Assembly (NCBI GenBank): GCA_021821945.1
Contig: JAJZTF010000019.1
Coordinates: forward strand, 1-37,477
Source: Pseudomonadota bacterium
GTDB taxonomy: Bacteria; Pseudomonadota; Gammaproteobacteria; Burkholderiales; Gallionellaceae
Length of the DNA stretch: 37,477 bases
Direction: 5' to 3'
Shown here: piece by piece, positions 19,334 through 28,940 of the stretch
Layout: each line of letters begins with the position of its first letter
Position numbering within the stretch: position 1 is the stretch's first letter
Program-made: the position numbers and the translations under genes
Notes under the pieces: generated by a model
Told to the model about the DNA's origin: nothing
Databases searched by the model: none
The model's input: only the letters and a program-made list of their open reading frames with translations

Positions 19334-21046
19334 TCAGGCTTCGGTCTTGCCACCCATCTTGGCCTTGAGCAATGCGCCCAGATTGGTCGTGCCCGCGCTG
19401 GTGCTGCTGTCAGCCGCAAGCTTCTGCATCGCAGCGGTATCTTCCGCCTTGCTCAGCGCCTTGACGGACAGACTGATGCCGCGGCTCTTGCGGTCGACGC
19501 TGATGATCATCGCCTTGATCGCATCGCCTTCCTTGAGATGCGTGCGGATGTCCTCGACGCGGTCTATCGAGAATTCGGATGCCTTGAGATAGGCTTCCAC
19601 ATCGCCTTCGAGCATCACCACCGCGCCCTTCGCATCCACGGATTTCACCACACCGTTGACGATCGCGCCCTTTTCATGGGTTGCTGCAAAACCGCCGAAT
19701 GGATCGCCTTCCAGCTGCTTGATGCCGAGCGAAATGCGCTCACGCTCAACATCGATGGCGAGTACGACGGCTTCGACTTCATCGCCCTTCTTGTAGTTGC
19801 GGACCACTTCCTCGCCAGGCTGGCTCCAGGACAAGTCGGACAGATGCACCAGACCGTCGATGTCGCCTTCCAGACCGATGAACACGCCGAAGTCGGTGAT
19901 CGACTTGATGGCGCCCCTGACCTTGTCGCCCTTCTTGTGGTTGCTCGCGAAGTCATCCCAGGGATTGGAATGGCACTGCTTCATGCCGAGGGAGATGCGG
20001 CGGCGCTGCTCGTCGATCTCCAGGATCATCACTTCGACCTCGTCGCCGACCTGGACGACCTTGGATGGGTGGACGTTCTTGTTGGTCCAGTCCATTTCGG
20101 AGACATGTACCAGACCTTCTATGCCCTGCTCGATCTCGACGAATGCGCCGTAGTCGGTCAGGTTGGTGACCTTGCCGAAAAGACGGGTGCCCTGAGGGTA
20201 GCGGCGTGCCAGGCCATTCCAGGGATCGTCGCCCATCTGCTTGATGCCAAGAGAGACGCGGTTCTTCTCCTGGTCGAACTTCAGTATCTTCGCCTCGATC
20301 TCGTCGCCCACAGTCAGCACCTCGGAAGGATGCTTCACGCGGCGCCATGCCAGATCGGTGATGTGCAGAAGGCCGTCGATGCCGCCCAGGTCGACGAATG
20401 CGCCGTAGTCGGTGATATTCTTGACCACGCCCTTGACGATCGCGCCTTCCTTCAGGCTCTCCATCACGTTCTCGCGGTCAGCGCCCATGGTCTCCTCGAG
20501 CACGGCGCGGCGCGAAACCACCACGTTGTTGCGGCGACGGTCGAGCTTGATGACCTTGAATTCCATGGTCTTGTTTTCGTATGGCGTCGTATCCTTGACG
20601 GGACGGATGTCGACCAAAGAGCCCGGCAGGAAAGCGCGGATGCCGTTGACCATCGCGGTAAGCCCGCCCTTGACCTTGCCGCTGACGAAGCCTTCGACGA
20701 TCTTGCCTTCTTCCATCGCGACCTCGAGGTCATGCCATGCGGCAAGGCGCTTGGCCTTCTCGCGCGAAAGCTTGGTTTCGCCATAGCCGTTTTCCAGAGA
20801 TTCGATCGCAACGGTGACGAAGTCGCCCGCCGCCACTTCCAGTTCCCCCTTGTCGTTCAGGAATTCTTCCACGGGGATCAGGCTCTCGGACTTGAGTCCT
20901 GCATTGACGACCACCACGTTGTGGTCTATGCGCACGACCTGTGCTGTGATGAGCTCGCCTGCGCGCATTTCCTTGCGCGTGAGGCTCTCTTCAAACATGA
21001 CGGCGAAACTATCTGGGTTCATTGCTGCATCAGCGGTTGCGTTCAT
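19334..21046 (-). CDS. rpsA: 30S ribosomal protein S1
   Basis: S1 binds mRNA leaders and feeds them to the 30S subunit. The 570-residue protein has six S1 motifs, two ribosome-binding N-terminal ones followed by four RNA-binding ones. The repeated signatures include [41 protein letters not shown] and [21 protein letters not shown]. The length is close to that of E. coli S1 (557). A GGTG stands seven bases upstream of the ATG. It follows the aroA-cmk gene by 57 bp, matching the widespread cmk-rpsA linkage. Confidence 0.97.
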   Translation of the reverse strand: MNATADAAMNPDSFAVMFEESLTRKEMRAGELITAQVVRIDHNVVVVNAGLKSESLIPVEEFLNDKGELEVAAGDFVTVAIESLENGYGETKLSREKAKRLAAWHDLEVAMEEGKIVEGFVSGKVKGGLTAMVNGIRAFLPGSLVDIRPVKDTTPYENKTMEFKVIKLDRRRNNVVVSRRAVLEETMGADRENVMESLKEGAIVKGVVKNITDYGAFVDLGGIDGLLHITDLAWRRVKHPSEVLTVGDEIEAKILKFDQEKNRVSLGIKQMGDDPWNGLARRYPQGTRLFGKVTNLTDYGAFVEIEQGIEGLVHVSEMDWTNKNVHPSKVVQVGDEVEVMILEIDEQRRRISLGMKQCHSNPWDDFASNHKKGDKVRGAIKSITDFGVFIGLEGDIDGLVHLSDLSWSQPGEEVVRNYKKGDEVEAVVLAIDVERERISLGIKQLEGDPFGGFAATHEKGAIVNGVVKSVDAKGAVVMLEGDVEAYLKASEFSIDRVEDIRTHLKEGDAIKAMIISVDRKSRGISLSVKALSKAEDTAAMQKLAADSSTSAGTTNLGALLKAKMGGKTEA

Positions 21047-21103
21047 CGAAATACACCTAAAAATCTCTGCTCTCGCAGAAGGTTGGTTGTAAAACCCAGA
21101 GGA

Positions 21104-23080
21104 CTATTCCTTTGGGGCCTTTTCCCGGTAGCCTTTCAAGACTGTTTCCACCGCCTGATCTATCGTCATGGAGGTCGTGTCCAGCAGAGCCGCATCCGGG
21201 AACTGTTGCAAGGGGGCCGCGCTGCGCTTCATGTCACGCTCATCCCGCGCCCTGATATCCTGCAAAAGGGCGGAGATATTAGCATCCATTCCTTTTTCCT
21301 TCAACTGTTTATACCTGCGCTCCGCGCGCGCCTCGGCGGAGGCGGTCAGGAATACCTTGTATGCGGCATCCGGGAACACCACGGACCCCATGTCCCTCCC
21401 GTCCGTCACCAGCCCCGGCGAGCGCCTGAATGCCCGCTGCTTTGCAAGCAGCGCCTGCCTGACCTTAGGCAAAGCCGCGATTTTCGATGCCGCCGCCGCA
21501 CAGGCTTCCCCTCTGAGCTCGTCGCCCACAGGCTGGTTGTCGAGGAGGATTTCGCTGCCCCTGAATTCGACTTCCATGCCAGATGCCAGAACGGTCAGCG
21601 CCTCCTCGTCCTCGAGCGCCACCCCGCCGCGATGGGCGGCAAGCGCGAGCAGTCTGTAAAGCGCGCCGCTGTCGAGATAATGAAATCCCAGCCTGCCGGC
21701 CACGAGCTGTGCGACCGTCCCCTTGCCGGAAGCGGAAGGGCCGTCTATCGCGATCACGGGAACGCTCTTCGTCACCGCTGCAAAGGCCTTGAAGTAATCA
21801 GGAAAGGTCTTGGCCACGCAATCGGGATCATTGATGCGCATGCCGGCACTTCCGAATGCGGCAAGCGAAAAGCACATCGCCATGCGATGGTCGTCGTAGG
21901 TGTTGATGCCGGATCGGGGGTTGAGGATAGAGGAACGGGAGGCAGGCGGCGTGATGCTTATGTAATCGTCGCCCTCCTCCACTTTCGCGCCGACCTTCCC
22001 GAGCTCCTTCGCCATGGCGGCTATCCTGTCTGTCTCCTTCACCCGCCAGCTCGCAATGTTGCGCAGCGTCGTCTTGCCATCCGCGAAAAGTGCTGACACG
22101 GCCAGCGTCATCGCCGCATCCGGGATGTGGTTGCAGTCGAGATCGATCGCCGTGAGCCTGCCGTTCACAGGCCCTCTCGCCTCAATCCAGTTGGGCCCCA
22201 TCCCGATCTCGGCCCCCATCTTCCGCAGCTCTTCGGCAAAGCGCACGTCGCCCTGCACGCTCTCGCTGCCTATGCCCTCGACGCGCACGGGCCCGCCCCC
22301 TATCGCGCCCGCCGCGAGGAAATAAGATGCAGAAGACGCATCCCCCTCGACGAAGATTTCGCCCGGGCTCTTGTAGCGCTGTCCGCCGAAAATCACGAAC
22401 CGCCTCCAACCCTGGCGCTCGACCGTCACGCCGAAGCGCTTCATCATCGAAAGGGTAATCTCTATATACGGTTTCGAGATCAGCTCACCCGCCACTTCTA
22501 TGCTGACCGTGCGTCCCAGCAGAGGAAGCGCCATCAGGAGTCCCGTGAGGAACTGGCTGGACACATCGCCCCTCACTTCGACCACGTCGCCTGCCAGCAT
22601 CGCAGGCTTTATCCTCAATGGAGGATAGCCATCCGCGCCCAGGTATTCGATGTCGGCGCCTATCTGGCGCAGCGCATCGACGAGGTCCTTTATCGGGCGC
22701 TCGTGCATGCGCCCGCCCGGCGTCTCCCTGGTCCCGCCATAAAGCTCGTGGCGCCCCCCTGAAAGCGCAAGCGCCGCAACCAGCGGGCGGAATGCGGTCC
22801 CGGCATTTCCCAAAAAGAGCTTCGTCTCCCTGACCGGGAAATTTCCGCCGCATCCGGTGATGCGGCAAACACCCTCTACCTTTTCGATCCCGATTCCAAG
22901 CGCATCGAGCGCATCGAGCATGCGTTCGGTGTCATCGGAATGCAGCAGGTCGTGCACGTCCGTCGTCCCTTCGGAAAGCGCTGAGAGCAGAAGCACGCGG
23001 TTCGATATGCTCTTGGATCCGGGCAAACGCACCGTTCCTTTTGCAGAAAGCAATGGGGGGAGGTCGAGATATTCTTTCAT
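21104..23080 (-). CDS. aroA-cmk: Fused EPSP synthase / cytidylate kinase
   Basis: One uninterrupted frame of 658 residues holds two enzymes. Residues 1 to about 437 are EPSP synthase, the sixth shikimate step: [44 protein letters not shown] and [14 protein letters not shown] are intact. Residues from about 440 are CMP/dCMP kinase with P-loop GPSASGKGT (447-455), YLDSGALYR and the [12 protein letters not shown] motif. The join is direct (AAVTKS then VPVIAIDG) with no linker. A short extra segment ([11 protein letters not shown], about 381-391) sits in a loop of the AroA half, about five residues longer than in E. coli. The gene overlaps tyrA by ATGA and precedes rpsA. Such fusions are known in some betaproteobacteria. 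Confidence 0.95.
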   Translation of the reverse strand: MKEYLDLPPLLSAKGTVRLPGSKSISNRVLLLSALSEGTTDVHDLLHSDDTERMLDALDALGIGIEKVEGVCRITGCGGNFPVRETKLFLGNAGTAFRPLVAALALSGGRHELYGGTRETPGGRMHERPIKDLVDALRQIGADIEYLGADGYPPLRIKPAMLAGDVVEVRGDVSSQFLTGLLMALPLLGRTVSIEVAGELISKPYIEITLSMMKRFGVTVERQGWRRFVIFGGQRYKSPGEIFVEGDASSASYFLAAGAIGGGPVRVEGIGSESVQGDVRFAEELRKMGAEIGMGPNWIEARGPVNGRLTAIDLDCNHIPDAAMTLAVSALFADGKTTLRNIASWRVKETDRIAAMAKELGKVGAKVEEGDDYISITPPASRSSILNPRSGINTYDDHRMAMCFSLAAFGSAGMRINDPDCVAKTFPDYFKAFAAVTKSVPVIAIDGPSASGKGTVAQLVAGRLGFHYLDSGALYRLLALAAHRGGVALEDEEALTVLASGMEVEFRGSEILLDNQPVGDELRGEACAAAASKIAALPKVRQALLAKQRAFRRSPGLVTDGRDMGSVVFPDAAYKVFLTASAEARAERRYKQLKEKGMDANISALLQDIRARDERDMKRSAAPLQQFPDAALLDTTSMTIDQAVETVLKGYREKAPKE

Positions 23081-23961
23081 GGTCGGTTCTGGTTCCAGTT
23101 GCTGCGCAGGTCGCGCGCAATGCTGAATATGTTTTCAAGTTTTGCGGCGTCATTATTTTCCAGCGCCTGATAGAGCGCGTAGAGCTCGTCCGCATAGCCC
23201 CTGATTTCCTTGAGCAGCGCATCGCGGTTGGCAAGACAGATGTCGCGCCACATCTCCGGGCTGCTTGCCGCGATGCGCGTGAAATCCCGAAAGCCGCTCG
23301 CGGCAAATGAGAGCAGCAGGTCGCGCTCGCTGCGCATTGCGATGTCGTGCACCAGCGCGAATGAAAGAAGGTGCGGCAGGTGGCTCACCGCAGCGAACAC
23401 TTCGTCGTGCTGTTTCGGGGTCAGTTCGCTCACAATCGCGCCGCAAGCCTCCCAGGCCTTCCTCACCTTAAGCACGTCTTCCCCGGAATTCTCGGGAAGC
23501 GGCGTCAGCACCACCTTTTTCCCGACATACAGATCCGCGCGCGCGGCCTCGGGCCCAGACAGCTCGGCCCCCGCGATGGGATGGGCGGGGATGAAGCGGG
23601 AGACCTTTTCGCCCAGGTTTTCATAGGCCGCCGATACCACGTCGCCCTTCGTGCTTCCGCCGTCCGTGACCAGCGTATTTCCGGCGAGATGCGGCGCGAT
23701 CCTTTCCATCAGTTCGCCCATCTTCCCGACGGGTGTGGCAAGCAGCACGAGATCCGAAGTGCCCACTTCGCGTCCCAGGTCCTCGCCCATGCGGTCTATG
23801 ATGTTGAGTTCTTTCGCCAGCCTCAGGGTTTCCATGCTTCTGCCGAATCCCACGACCTCCATCCCGGGATGGGCGCGGCGCATTGCCAGCGCGAACGATC
23901 CGCCGATCAGGCCCGCGCCGAAGATCGCGATTTTTCTGAATTGAACGTCAGTGTCCTTCAT
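23077..23961 (-). CDS. tyrA: Prephenate (or arogenate) dehydrogenase
   Basis: TyrA catalyses the oxidative decarboxylation that commits prephenate to tyrosine. The 294-residue protein has the NAD(P)-binding [15 protein letters not shown] at the N-terminus, LATPVGKM, the catalytic-region [10 protein letters not shown] and a helical C-terminal half with [11 protein letters not shown]. No chorismate mutase or ACT domain is attached, so it is the single-domain type. Whether it prefers prephenate or arogenate cannot be read from the motifs. It overlaps the upstream membrane-protein gene by 14 bp and aroA-cmk by 4 bp. Confidence 0.94.
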   Translation of the reverse strand: MKDTDVQFRKIAIFGAGLIGGSFALAMRRAHPGMEVVGFGRSMETLRLAKELNIIDRMGEDLGREVGTSDLVLLATPVGKMGELMERIAPHLAGNTLVTDGGSTKGDVVSAAYENLGEKVSRFIPAHPIAGAELSGPEAARADLYVGKKVVLTPLPENSGEDVLKVRKAWEACGAIVSELTPKQHDEVFAAVSHLPHLLSFALVHDIAMRSERDLLLSFAASGFRDFTRIAASSPEMWRDICLANRDALLKEIRGYADELYALYQALENNDAAKLENIFSIARDLRSNWNQNRP

Positions 23962-24550
23962 GCCTGCCTTCCTCGCCGTAAGCCAGCGCGCGTTCTATCC
24001 TGCGGTCGGGCACGATCCACATGATGGCGACCAGCACGTAAAGCCCGTCCGCAATCCTGTAATCGACAAACGAAAGCAGGATCGCGATCAGGTAGATCAA
24101 TGGCGACATCCTGCCCTTGATGTCCCTGCCCACCGCCTTAGCCAGCAGGGATTCCCTGCCCTGCTGCCTGATGATGGTCGTCTGCAGCAGCCAGTATGCG
24201 ATCGCCGCCATGAACAGCACGACGCCATAGAGCGCGGTCGGAATCGCCGCATAATGGTTCTCGCCCATCCACCCCGTGACGAAGGGAAACAGGGAGAGCC
24301 AGAACAGGAGGTGCAGGTTCGCCCACAGCATCCATCCGTTCACATGCTGGACGCTGTGCATCATGTGATGGTGGTTGTTCCAGTATATGCCGACATAGAT
24401 GAAGCTCAGCACATAGCTCATGAACACCGGAAGCAGCGGAGTGAGCGCATCGAAGCTGCCGCCGTGCGGCACCTTCATCTCCAGCACCATGATGGTGATG
24501 ATGATCGCGATGACGCCATCGCTGAAAGCTTCGAGGCGCCCCTTGCCCAT
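23948..24550 (-). CDS. TMEM175/DUF1211-family membrane protein (possible K+ channel)
   Basis: A 200-residue, very hydrophobic protein with about six predicted membrane helices. The first helix carries RLEAFSDGVIAIIITIMVLE, the signature of the TMEM175 family; the FSDG motif lines the pore of these potassium channels. The second half of the N-terminal domain has IYWNNHHHMMH, a histidine-rich loop common in bacterial members. Bacterial members are single-repeat proteins that work as tetramers. It is placed inside the aromatic operon, 8 bp after aroF and overlapping tyrA by 14 bp, so it must be co-transcribed and is probably translationally coupled. No aromatic-related function is known for this family. 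A link to aromatic amino acid transport or ion balance is only a guess. Confidence 0.85.
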   Translation of the reverse strand: MGKGRLEAFSDGVIAIIITIMVLEMKVPHGGSFDALTPLLPVFMSYVLSFIYVGIYWNNHHHMMHSVQHVNGWMLWANLHLLFWLSLFPFVTGWMGENHYAAIPTALYGVVLFMAAIAYWLLQTTIIRQQGRESLLAKAVGRDIKGRMSPLIYLIAILLSFVDYRIADGLYVLVAIMWIVPDRRIERALAYGEEGRHEGH

Positions 24551-24558
24551 CCCGGTGT

Positions 24559-25575
24559 CTACAGCGTGCGGCCTATCGCGGAGGCGATCGCGGAAAGCGT
24601 GCCCATCAGCTCCTTGAGCTCGCCGGGAGTCAATGCCTGGTCAGCATCGCACCAGGCATCGCAGGGGCTGGGATGCATCTCGACCAGCAGTCCGTCGGCG
24701 CCCGCGGCGATCGCCGCCTGCGAGAGCGCGGGCACCATCCACGCCTTTCCTCCGGCGTGCGAAGGATCGATGATCACGGGGAGATGCGTCTCCTTCTTCA
24801 GGACCGGGATCGCGGTCACATCCAGCACGTTCCTGTAATAGGTCTCGAATGTCCTGATGCCGCGCTCGCAGAAGATGATGTTGTGGTTTCCGCCCGCCGC
24901 GATGTATTCGGCCGCCATCAGCCATTCCGAGATCGTGGCCGACATGCCGCGCTTCAGGATCACCGGCTTGTTGATGCGCCCGACCTCCTTCAGAAGATCG
25001 AAATTCTGCATGTTGCGCGTGCCGATCTGGATCACGTCCACGTCGTATTGCATGAACATGTCGAGCTGGCGCACGTCCATCAGTTCGGTCACGATGGGCA
25101 GCTTGTACTTGTCGGCCGCCTTCCTGAAAATCTCGAGACCCTCGACCCCCTTGCCCTGGAAGGTGTAGGGGCTGGTCCTGGGCTTGAACGCGCCGCCGCG
25201 CATCAGCCTGCATCCGGCTTCGCTCACATATTTCGCCGAAAGGTCCATCTGCTCCTGCGTCTCGACCGAACACGGCCCGGCGATGATCTGAACCTGGTTG
25301 CCGCCGAGCGGAATGCCGTTGATGTCGATCACGGTGTTGGCCTTGTGCGATTCGCGCGAGACGATCTTGTACTGCTTTGCGATGTGCATCGCGGATTCGA
25401 CGCCGGGCAGCGGCGTGAACATCTCGACGGTCAGCTGGCGCTCGTCGCCTATCGCGCCTATCACCGTGCGCTCTATGCCGCGCGATATGTTGGCCTGAAG
25501 GCCTGCCGCCTCCAGCTTCTTCACCACCGTCCCGATCTGTTCGTCGGTGACATCCCTGCCCATCACTATGATCAT
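24559..25575 (-). CDS. aroF: DAHP synthase (type I-beta, with N-terminal regulatory domain)
   Basis: 3-Deoxy-D-arabino-heptulosonate 7-phosphate synthase condenses PEP and erythrose 4-phosphate, the entry to the shikimate pathway. The 338-residue protein is the KDO8P-synthase-like type. A ferredoxin-like (ACT-like) N-terminal domain of about 70 residues (MIIVMGRDVTDEQIGTVVKK) precedes a TIM barrel with IIAGPCSVE, MRGGAFKPRTSPYTFQG, IGTRNMQNFDLL, ILKRGM and IDPSHAGGK. In Thermotoga this extra domain mediates feedback inhibition by tyrosine or phenylalanine; the same is inferred here. It overlaps hisC by ATGA. The two genes around it feed and consume its pathway, which fits a dedicated aromatic operon. 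Confidence 0.94.
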   Translation of the reverse strand: MIIVMGRDVTDEQIGTVVKKLEAAGLQANISRGIERTVIGAIGDERQLTVEMFTPLPGVESAMHIAKQYKIVSRESHKANTVIDINGIPLGGNQVQIIAGPCSVETQEQMDLSAKYVSEAGCRLMRGGAFKPRTSPYTFQGKGVEGLEIFRKAADKYKLPIVTELMDVRQLDMFMQYDVDVIQIGTRNMQNFDLLKEVGRINKPVILKRGMSATISEWLMAAEYIAAGGNHNIIFCERGIRTFETYYRNVLDVTAIPVLKKETHLPVIIDPSHAGGKAWMVPALSQAAIAAGADGLLVEMHPSPCDAWCDADQALTPGELKELMGTLSAIASAIGRTL

Positions 25576-26684
25576 GCTGATTCTCCTAGCACCTGCTTCA
25601 ATGCAGATAAAAATTTCTGGTTCTGCGCTTCCAGCCCGATGGAAACGCGCAAATAGTCCGGCATATTGTAACTGGCAACAGGCCTCACGATCACGCCCAA
25701 TTCGAGCAGGCGCCGGTATGCCCTTGCAGCATCCGCTATCCTGAAGCTCACGAAGTTGCCATATGAGGGTATGTAATCGAGGCCAAGCGCCTTCAAGCCC
25801 GAGGTCAGCTGTTTCATGCCGGCAAGGTTGAGCTCGAAAGTCTGCCTCACGAATTCCAGATCATCCAGCGCCGCCGTTGCGGCTGCCTGCGCCAGGCTGT
25901 TCACGTTGAAGGGCTGGCGCACCCGGTTCACCATGTCCGCAACACCCGCATCCGCCAGCGCATAACCCACCCTGAGGCTGGCAAGCCCGTAGGCCTTGGA
26001 AAAGGTGCGCGAAACGATGAGATTCGGGAATTCGGAAAGCCAGGAGACGCTGTCATACCTGCATTCAAGAGGCAGGTATTCGTTGTAGGCCTCGTCCAGC
26101 ACCACCAGGATGTCGGAAGGCAAGGCCTGCATGAACCGGTAAAGTGCCGCTCCTTCCAGCAAGGTGCCTGTCGGGTTGTTGGGGTTCGCGATGAACACGA
26201 GCTTAGCGCGGTTCTCCGTCGCGGCGTTTCCCATCGCGACGAGATCGTGACCGAAATCCCTGGCCTTCACGCATATGCCCCTGGCGCCCACGGCCTGTAT
26301 CGCCAGGGGATAGACGGCGAACGCGTGCTCGGAATAGACCGCACGGTCCCCAACCGTCAGGAAGGCGCGCGCCACGAGTTCGAGTATGTCGTTCGAGCCA
26401 TTCCCGAGAAAAACCTGATCGAAGGATACGCCAAAGCGCCTGACCAGCGCCTCCTTCAGCGCGTATCCGTTTCCATCCGGATAGAGCGAGATCTCGTCCA
26501 GCGCCTTTCTTGCCGCTTCGATCGCCCTGGGGCTCGCACCCAGCGGATTCTCGTTGGAGGCCAGCTTCACGATGTCGGTCACGCCAAGCTCACGCTCCAG
26601 CTCGGAGATGGGCTTTCCCGGCTGGTAGGGGGCTATCGCTCGAATGTACGCCGGTGCAAGTTCTGAATAATCCATTTGGCTCAT
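25572..26684 (-). CDS. hisC: HisC-family aminotransferase (histidinol-phosphate or aromatic)
   Basis: A 370-residue PLP enzyme of fold type I with the HisC signatures KLASNENPLGASP, SLYPDGNGY, NPNNPTG and the PLP-lysine segment SRTFSKAYGLASLRVGYAL. No other histidine gene is nearby. It lies between pheA and aroF, so it is more likely to transaminate phenylpyruvate, hydroxyphenylpyruvate or prephenate, possibly in addition to histidinol phosphate. Similar HisC copies in this operon (called hisHb) have been proposed to have broad specificity. No strong ribosome-binding site precedes the first ATG; a second ATG three codons in is possible. Confidence 0.9.
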   Translation of the reverse strand: MSQMDYSELAPAYIRAIAPYQPGKPISELERELGVTDIVKLASNENPLGASPRAIEAARKALDEISLYPDGNGYALKEALVRRFGVSFDQVFLGNGSNDILELVARAFLTVGDRAVYSEHAFAVYPLAIQAVGARGICVKARDFGHDLVAMGNAATENRAKLVFIANPNNPTGTLLEGAALYRFMQALPSDILVVLDEAYNEYLPLECRYDSVSWLSEFPNLIVSRTFSKAYGLASLRVGYALADAGVADMVNRVRQPFNVNSLAQAAATAALDDLEFVRQTFELNLAGMKQLTSGLKALGLDYIPSYGNFVSFRIADAARAYRRLLELGVIVRPVASYNMPDYLRVSIGLEAQNQKFLSALKQVLGESA

Positions 26685-26699
26685 TTAAAAATCGAAAAA

Positions 26700-27764
26700 T
26701 CACACTGCGACCGGATATGAACCCAGTATCTTCACGAATGCGGCGGATTGCTTCAGCTCCTCCAGCGCGATCGCGACCCTCTCGTCCATCTGATGTCCTT
26801 CTATGTCGACGAAGAACACGTATTCCCACAAGCCGGAACGGGAAGGGCGAGATTCGAACTTGGTCATGCTGACGTTGTGTTTCGCCAGCGACGCGAGCAG
26901 TCCGTGAACCGCGCCCGGCTTGTTTTCGGCAGAAAGCGCCATCGAGGTCTTGTCGCGTCCGGAGCTTGCGACCTGCTGCTTGCCCAGCACCAGAAAGCGC
27001 GTGGTGTTTCTCGGGTCGTCCTCTATGTTTTCGGCGCAAGGCTTCAATGCGAAATGAAGCGCCGCCTGGCTGCCCGCGATCGCGGCGGAATTTTCATGCC
27101 CTGCGGCAAGCCTTGCCGCCTCGGCATTGCTGGACACAGGCACGCGCGCGACATGGGGAAGATTCACGTTCAGCCAGCCCTGGCACTGCGCCAGGGACTG
27201 GGGATGAGAATAGACGGTTTCGATCTTCTTGAGATCGCATTGCGTCGCAAGCAGGCACTGATGTATCGCAAGCTGCACCTCGCCGCAGATGTACAGCCCG
27301 CTCTGCAGCAGCAGATCGAGCGTCCTGCCAACGGCCCCTTCGGTGGAATTCTCCACCGGCACGACCCCGTATTGCGACATCCCGCTTTCCACCGCGCGGA
27401 ACACCTCGTCTATGGTCGAGCATGACTGGCCCGATACCGCGCTGCCGAAGCGCTTCAATGCCGCCGCCTCGGTGAACGTGCCTTCCGGCCCAAGGTAGGC
27501 GACCGAGATCGGCGCCTCCAGCGCCCTGCACTGCGACATCACTTCCGTGAAGAGTGCGGCGACCGCCTCGTTGCCGAGCGGCCCCTTATTCGCCTGCTGC
27601 AACCTTCGCAAAACCTGCGCCTCCCGCTCGGGGCGCAGGATGACGCCATCCTCCTTCAGATGCCCTATGCGCTTTGCAAGCGCTGCGCGCTCGTTGAGCA
27701 GCCTCAAGAGCTCGTCATCGATGCGATTGATTTCTTCACGGCACTGCTTGAGCTGCTCGTTCAT
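26700..27764 (-). CDS. pheA: Bifunctional chorismate mutase / prephenate dehydratase (P-protein)
   Basis: The enzyme turns chorismate into prephenate and then phenylpyruvate. The 354-residue protein has an AroQ-type mutase at the N-terminus (CREEINRIDDELLRLLNERAALAKRIG), the dehydratase domain (YLGPEGTFTEAAAL, VVPVENSTEGAVGRTLDLL, NTTRFLVLG) and a C-terminal ACT domain with the phenylalanine-binding ESRPSRSGLWEYVFFVD. Feedback inhibition by phenylalanine is expected from the ACT motif. Its ATG overlaps the serA stop as ATGA, which fixes the start; the same frame stays open far upstream inside serA but that part is not protein-like. Confidence 0.96.
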   Translation of the reverse strand: MNEQLKQCREEINRIDDELLRLLNERAALAKRIGHLKEDGVILRPEREAQVLRRLQQANKGPLGNEAVAALFTEVMSQCRALEAPISVAYLGPEGTFTEAAALKRFGSAVSGQSCSTIDEVFRAVESGMSQYGVVPVENSTEGAVGRTLDLLLQSGLYICGEVQLAIHQCLLATQCDLKKIETVYSHPQSLAQCQGWLNVNLPHVARVPVSSNAEAARLAAGHENSAAIAGSQAALHFALKPCAENIEDDPRNTTRFLVLGKQQVASSGRDKTSMALSAENKPGAVHGLLASLAKHNVSMTKFESRPSRSGLWEYVFFVDIEGHQMDERVAIALEELKQSAAFVKILGSYPVAV

Positions 27765-28939
27765 GCGTTCTCCACCAGGGCTCGCACCATCAGCACCCCG
27801 GGTATCGCGGACACCCTGGCCAGCAGATCTTGAGGCACTTGCGTGTCGGTGTCGACCAGCGTATAGGCCATCTCCCCCCTGGACTTGTTCATCATGGTGT
27901 GTATGTTGATGCCGGCCGATGCGAGGGTCGAGGATATCTGCCCCAGCATGTTGGGCACGTTGGCATTGGCCAGGGCCAGCCGGTACGCCGATTCCCTGGG
28001 CATCACGAGCGTCGGGAAGTTCACGGAATTGGTGATGTTGCCGTGCTCCAGGTATTCCCGGATCTCGTCCACCACCATCACCGCGCAGTTTTCCTCGGCC
28101 TCCTCGGTCGATGCCCCGAGATGGGGAAGTGCCAGCACGCCGGCCACTCCCTGCAGCTTCCTGGCGGGAAAGTCGCAGACATAGGCGCGCAGCCGCCCGC
28201 CTTGCAGGCCCTGAAGCACTGCATCGCAATCGACGATCTCGTCCCTGGAAAAATTGAGCAGCACCGCATTCTGCTTCATCGCCTGAACGCGAATCGCGTC
28301 GATCAAATTGCGCGTCGCAGGAAGCAAGGGCACATGCAGCGTGACGAAGTCGCTGTGGCGCAGAAGCTCTTCTATGCTTTGCGCCTTCCTCACCTGCGAG
28401 GAAAGACTCCATGCGCCCTCGACCGTGATCTCCGGGTCGAAACCGTATACATTCATGCCCAGCCTCAGCGCGACATCCGCGACCAGGCGGCCTATCGCAC
28501 CCAGCCCCACCACGCCCAGCGTGCGCCCCTGGAGCTCGATTCCCGCAAACTGCTTCTTGCCATCCTCGACCATCTTGTGAAGAGCCGCATCGTCGCCCTT
28601 CAATCCCGCGACGAACTGCAGCGCAGGCACGATGTTTCGCGCCGCCAGCAGCATGCCCGCCACGACCAGCTCCTTGACCGCATTCGCATTCGCACCCGCC
28701 GCATTGAAGACGGGGATGCCGCGCCTTGACATCTCGGCGACGGGCACGTTGTTGGTGCCCGCCCCTGCGCGTGCGATCGCCTTCACGCTGGCAGCAATCT
28801 CCATGTCGTGCATGTTCTGCGACCTGACGAGAATCGCATCCGGCTCGGTCATGTCCGGCGACACCAGATAGCTTTCGGGCGGGAAACGCTTGAGCCCCCT
28901 GCCCGAAATCCGGTTGATGGTCAGGATGCGGTATGCCAT
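27761..28939 (-). CDS. serA: D-3-phosphoglycerate dehydrogenase
   Basis: SerA oxidises 3-phosphoglycerate with NAD+, the first step to serine. The 392-residue protein has the NAD-binding GVVGLGAIGRLVADVALRLGM and the catalytic triad of the family: Arg in NFSRDEIVD, Glu in ASTEEAEE and His in LPHLGAS. A C-terminal ACT domain (ANVPNMLGQISSTLASAGINI) probably senses serine. The start ATG is separated from the serC stop by a single base (TGACATG). Adjacent serC-serA gives both enzymes that bracket phosphohydroxypyruvate. SerA is not part of the classic version of this supraoperon in all relatives. Confidence 0.95.
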   Translation of the reverse strand: MAYRILTINRISGRGLKRFPPESYLVSPDMTEPDAILVRSQNMHDMEIAASVKAIARAGAGTNNVPVAEMSRRGIPVFNAAGANANAVKELVVAGMLLAARNIVPALQFVAGLKGDDAALHKMVEDGKKQFAGIELQGRTLGVVGLGAIGRLVADVALRLGMNVYGFDPEITVEGAWSLSSQVRKAQSIEELLRHSDFVTLHVPLLPATRNLIDAIRVQAMKQNAVLLNFSRDEIVDCDAVLQGLQGGRLRAYVCDFPARKLQGVAGVLALPHLGASTEEAEENCAVMVVDEIREYLEHGNITNSVNFPTLVMPRESAYRLALANANVPNMLGQISSTLASAGINIHTMMNKSRGEMAYTLVDTDTQVPQDLLARVSAIPGVLMVRALVENA

Positions 28940-28940
28940 G

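Noticed and set aside
19295..22096. Plus-strand open frame of 933 codons across rpsA and aroA-cmk
   Set aside because: His/Arg/Leu-rich shadow spanning two real genes and their gap on the opposite strand; no domain recognisable.
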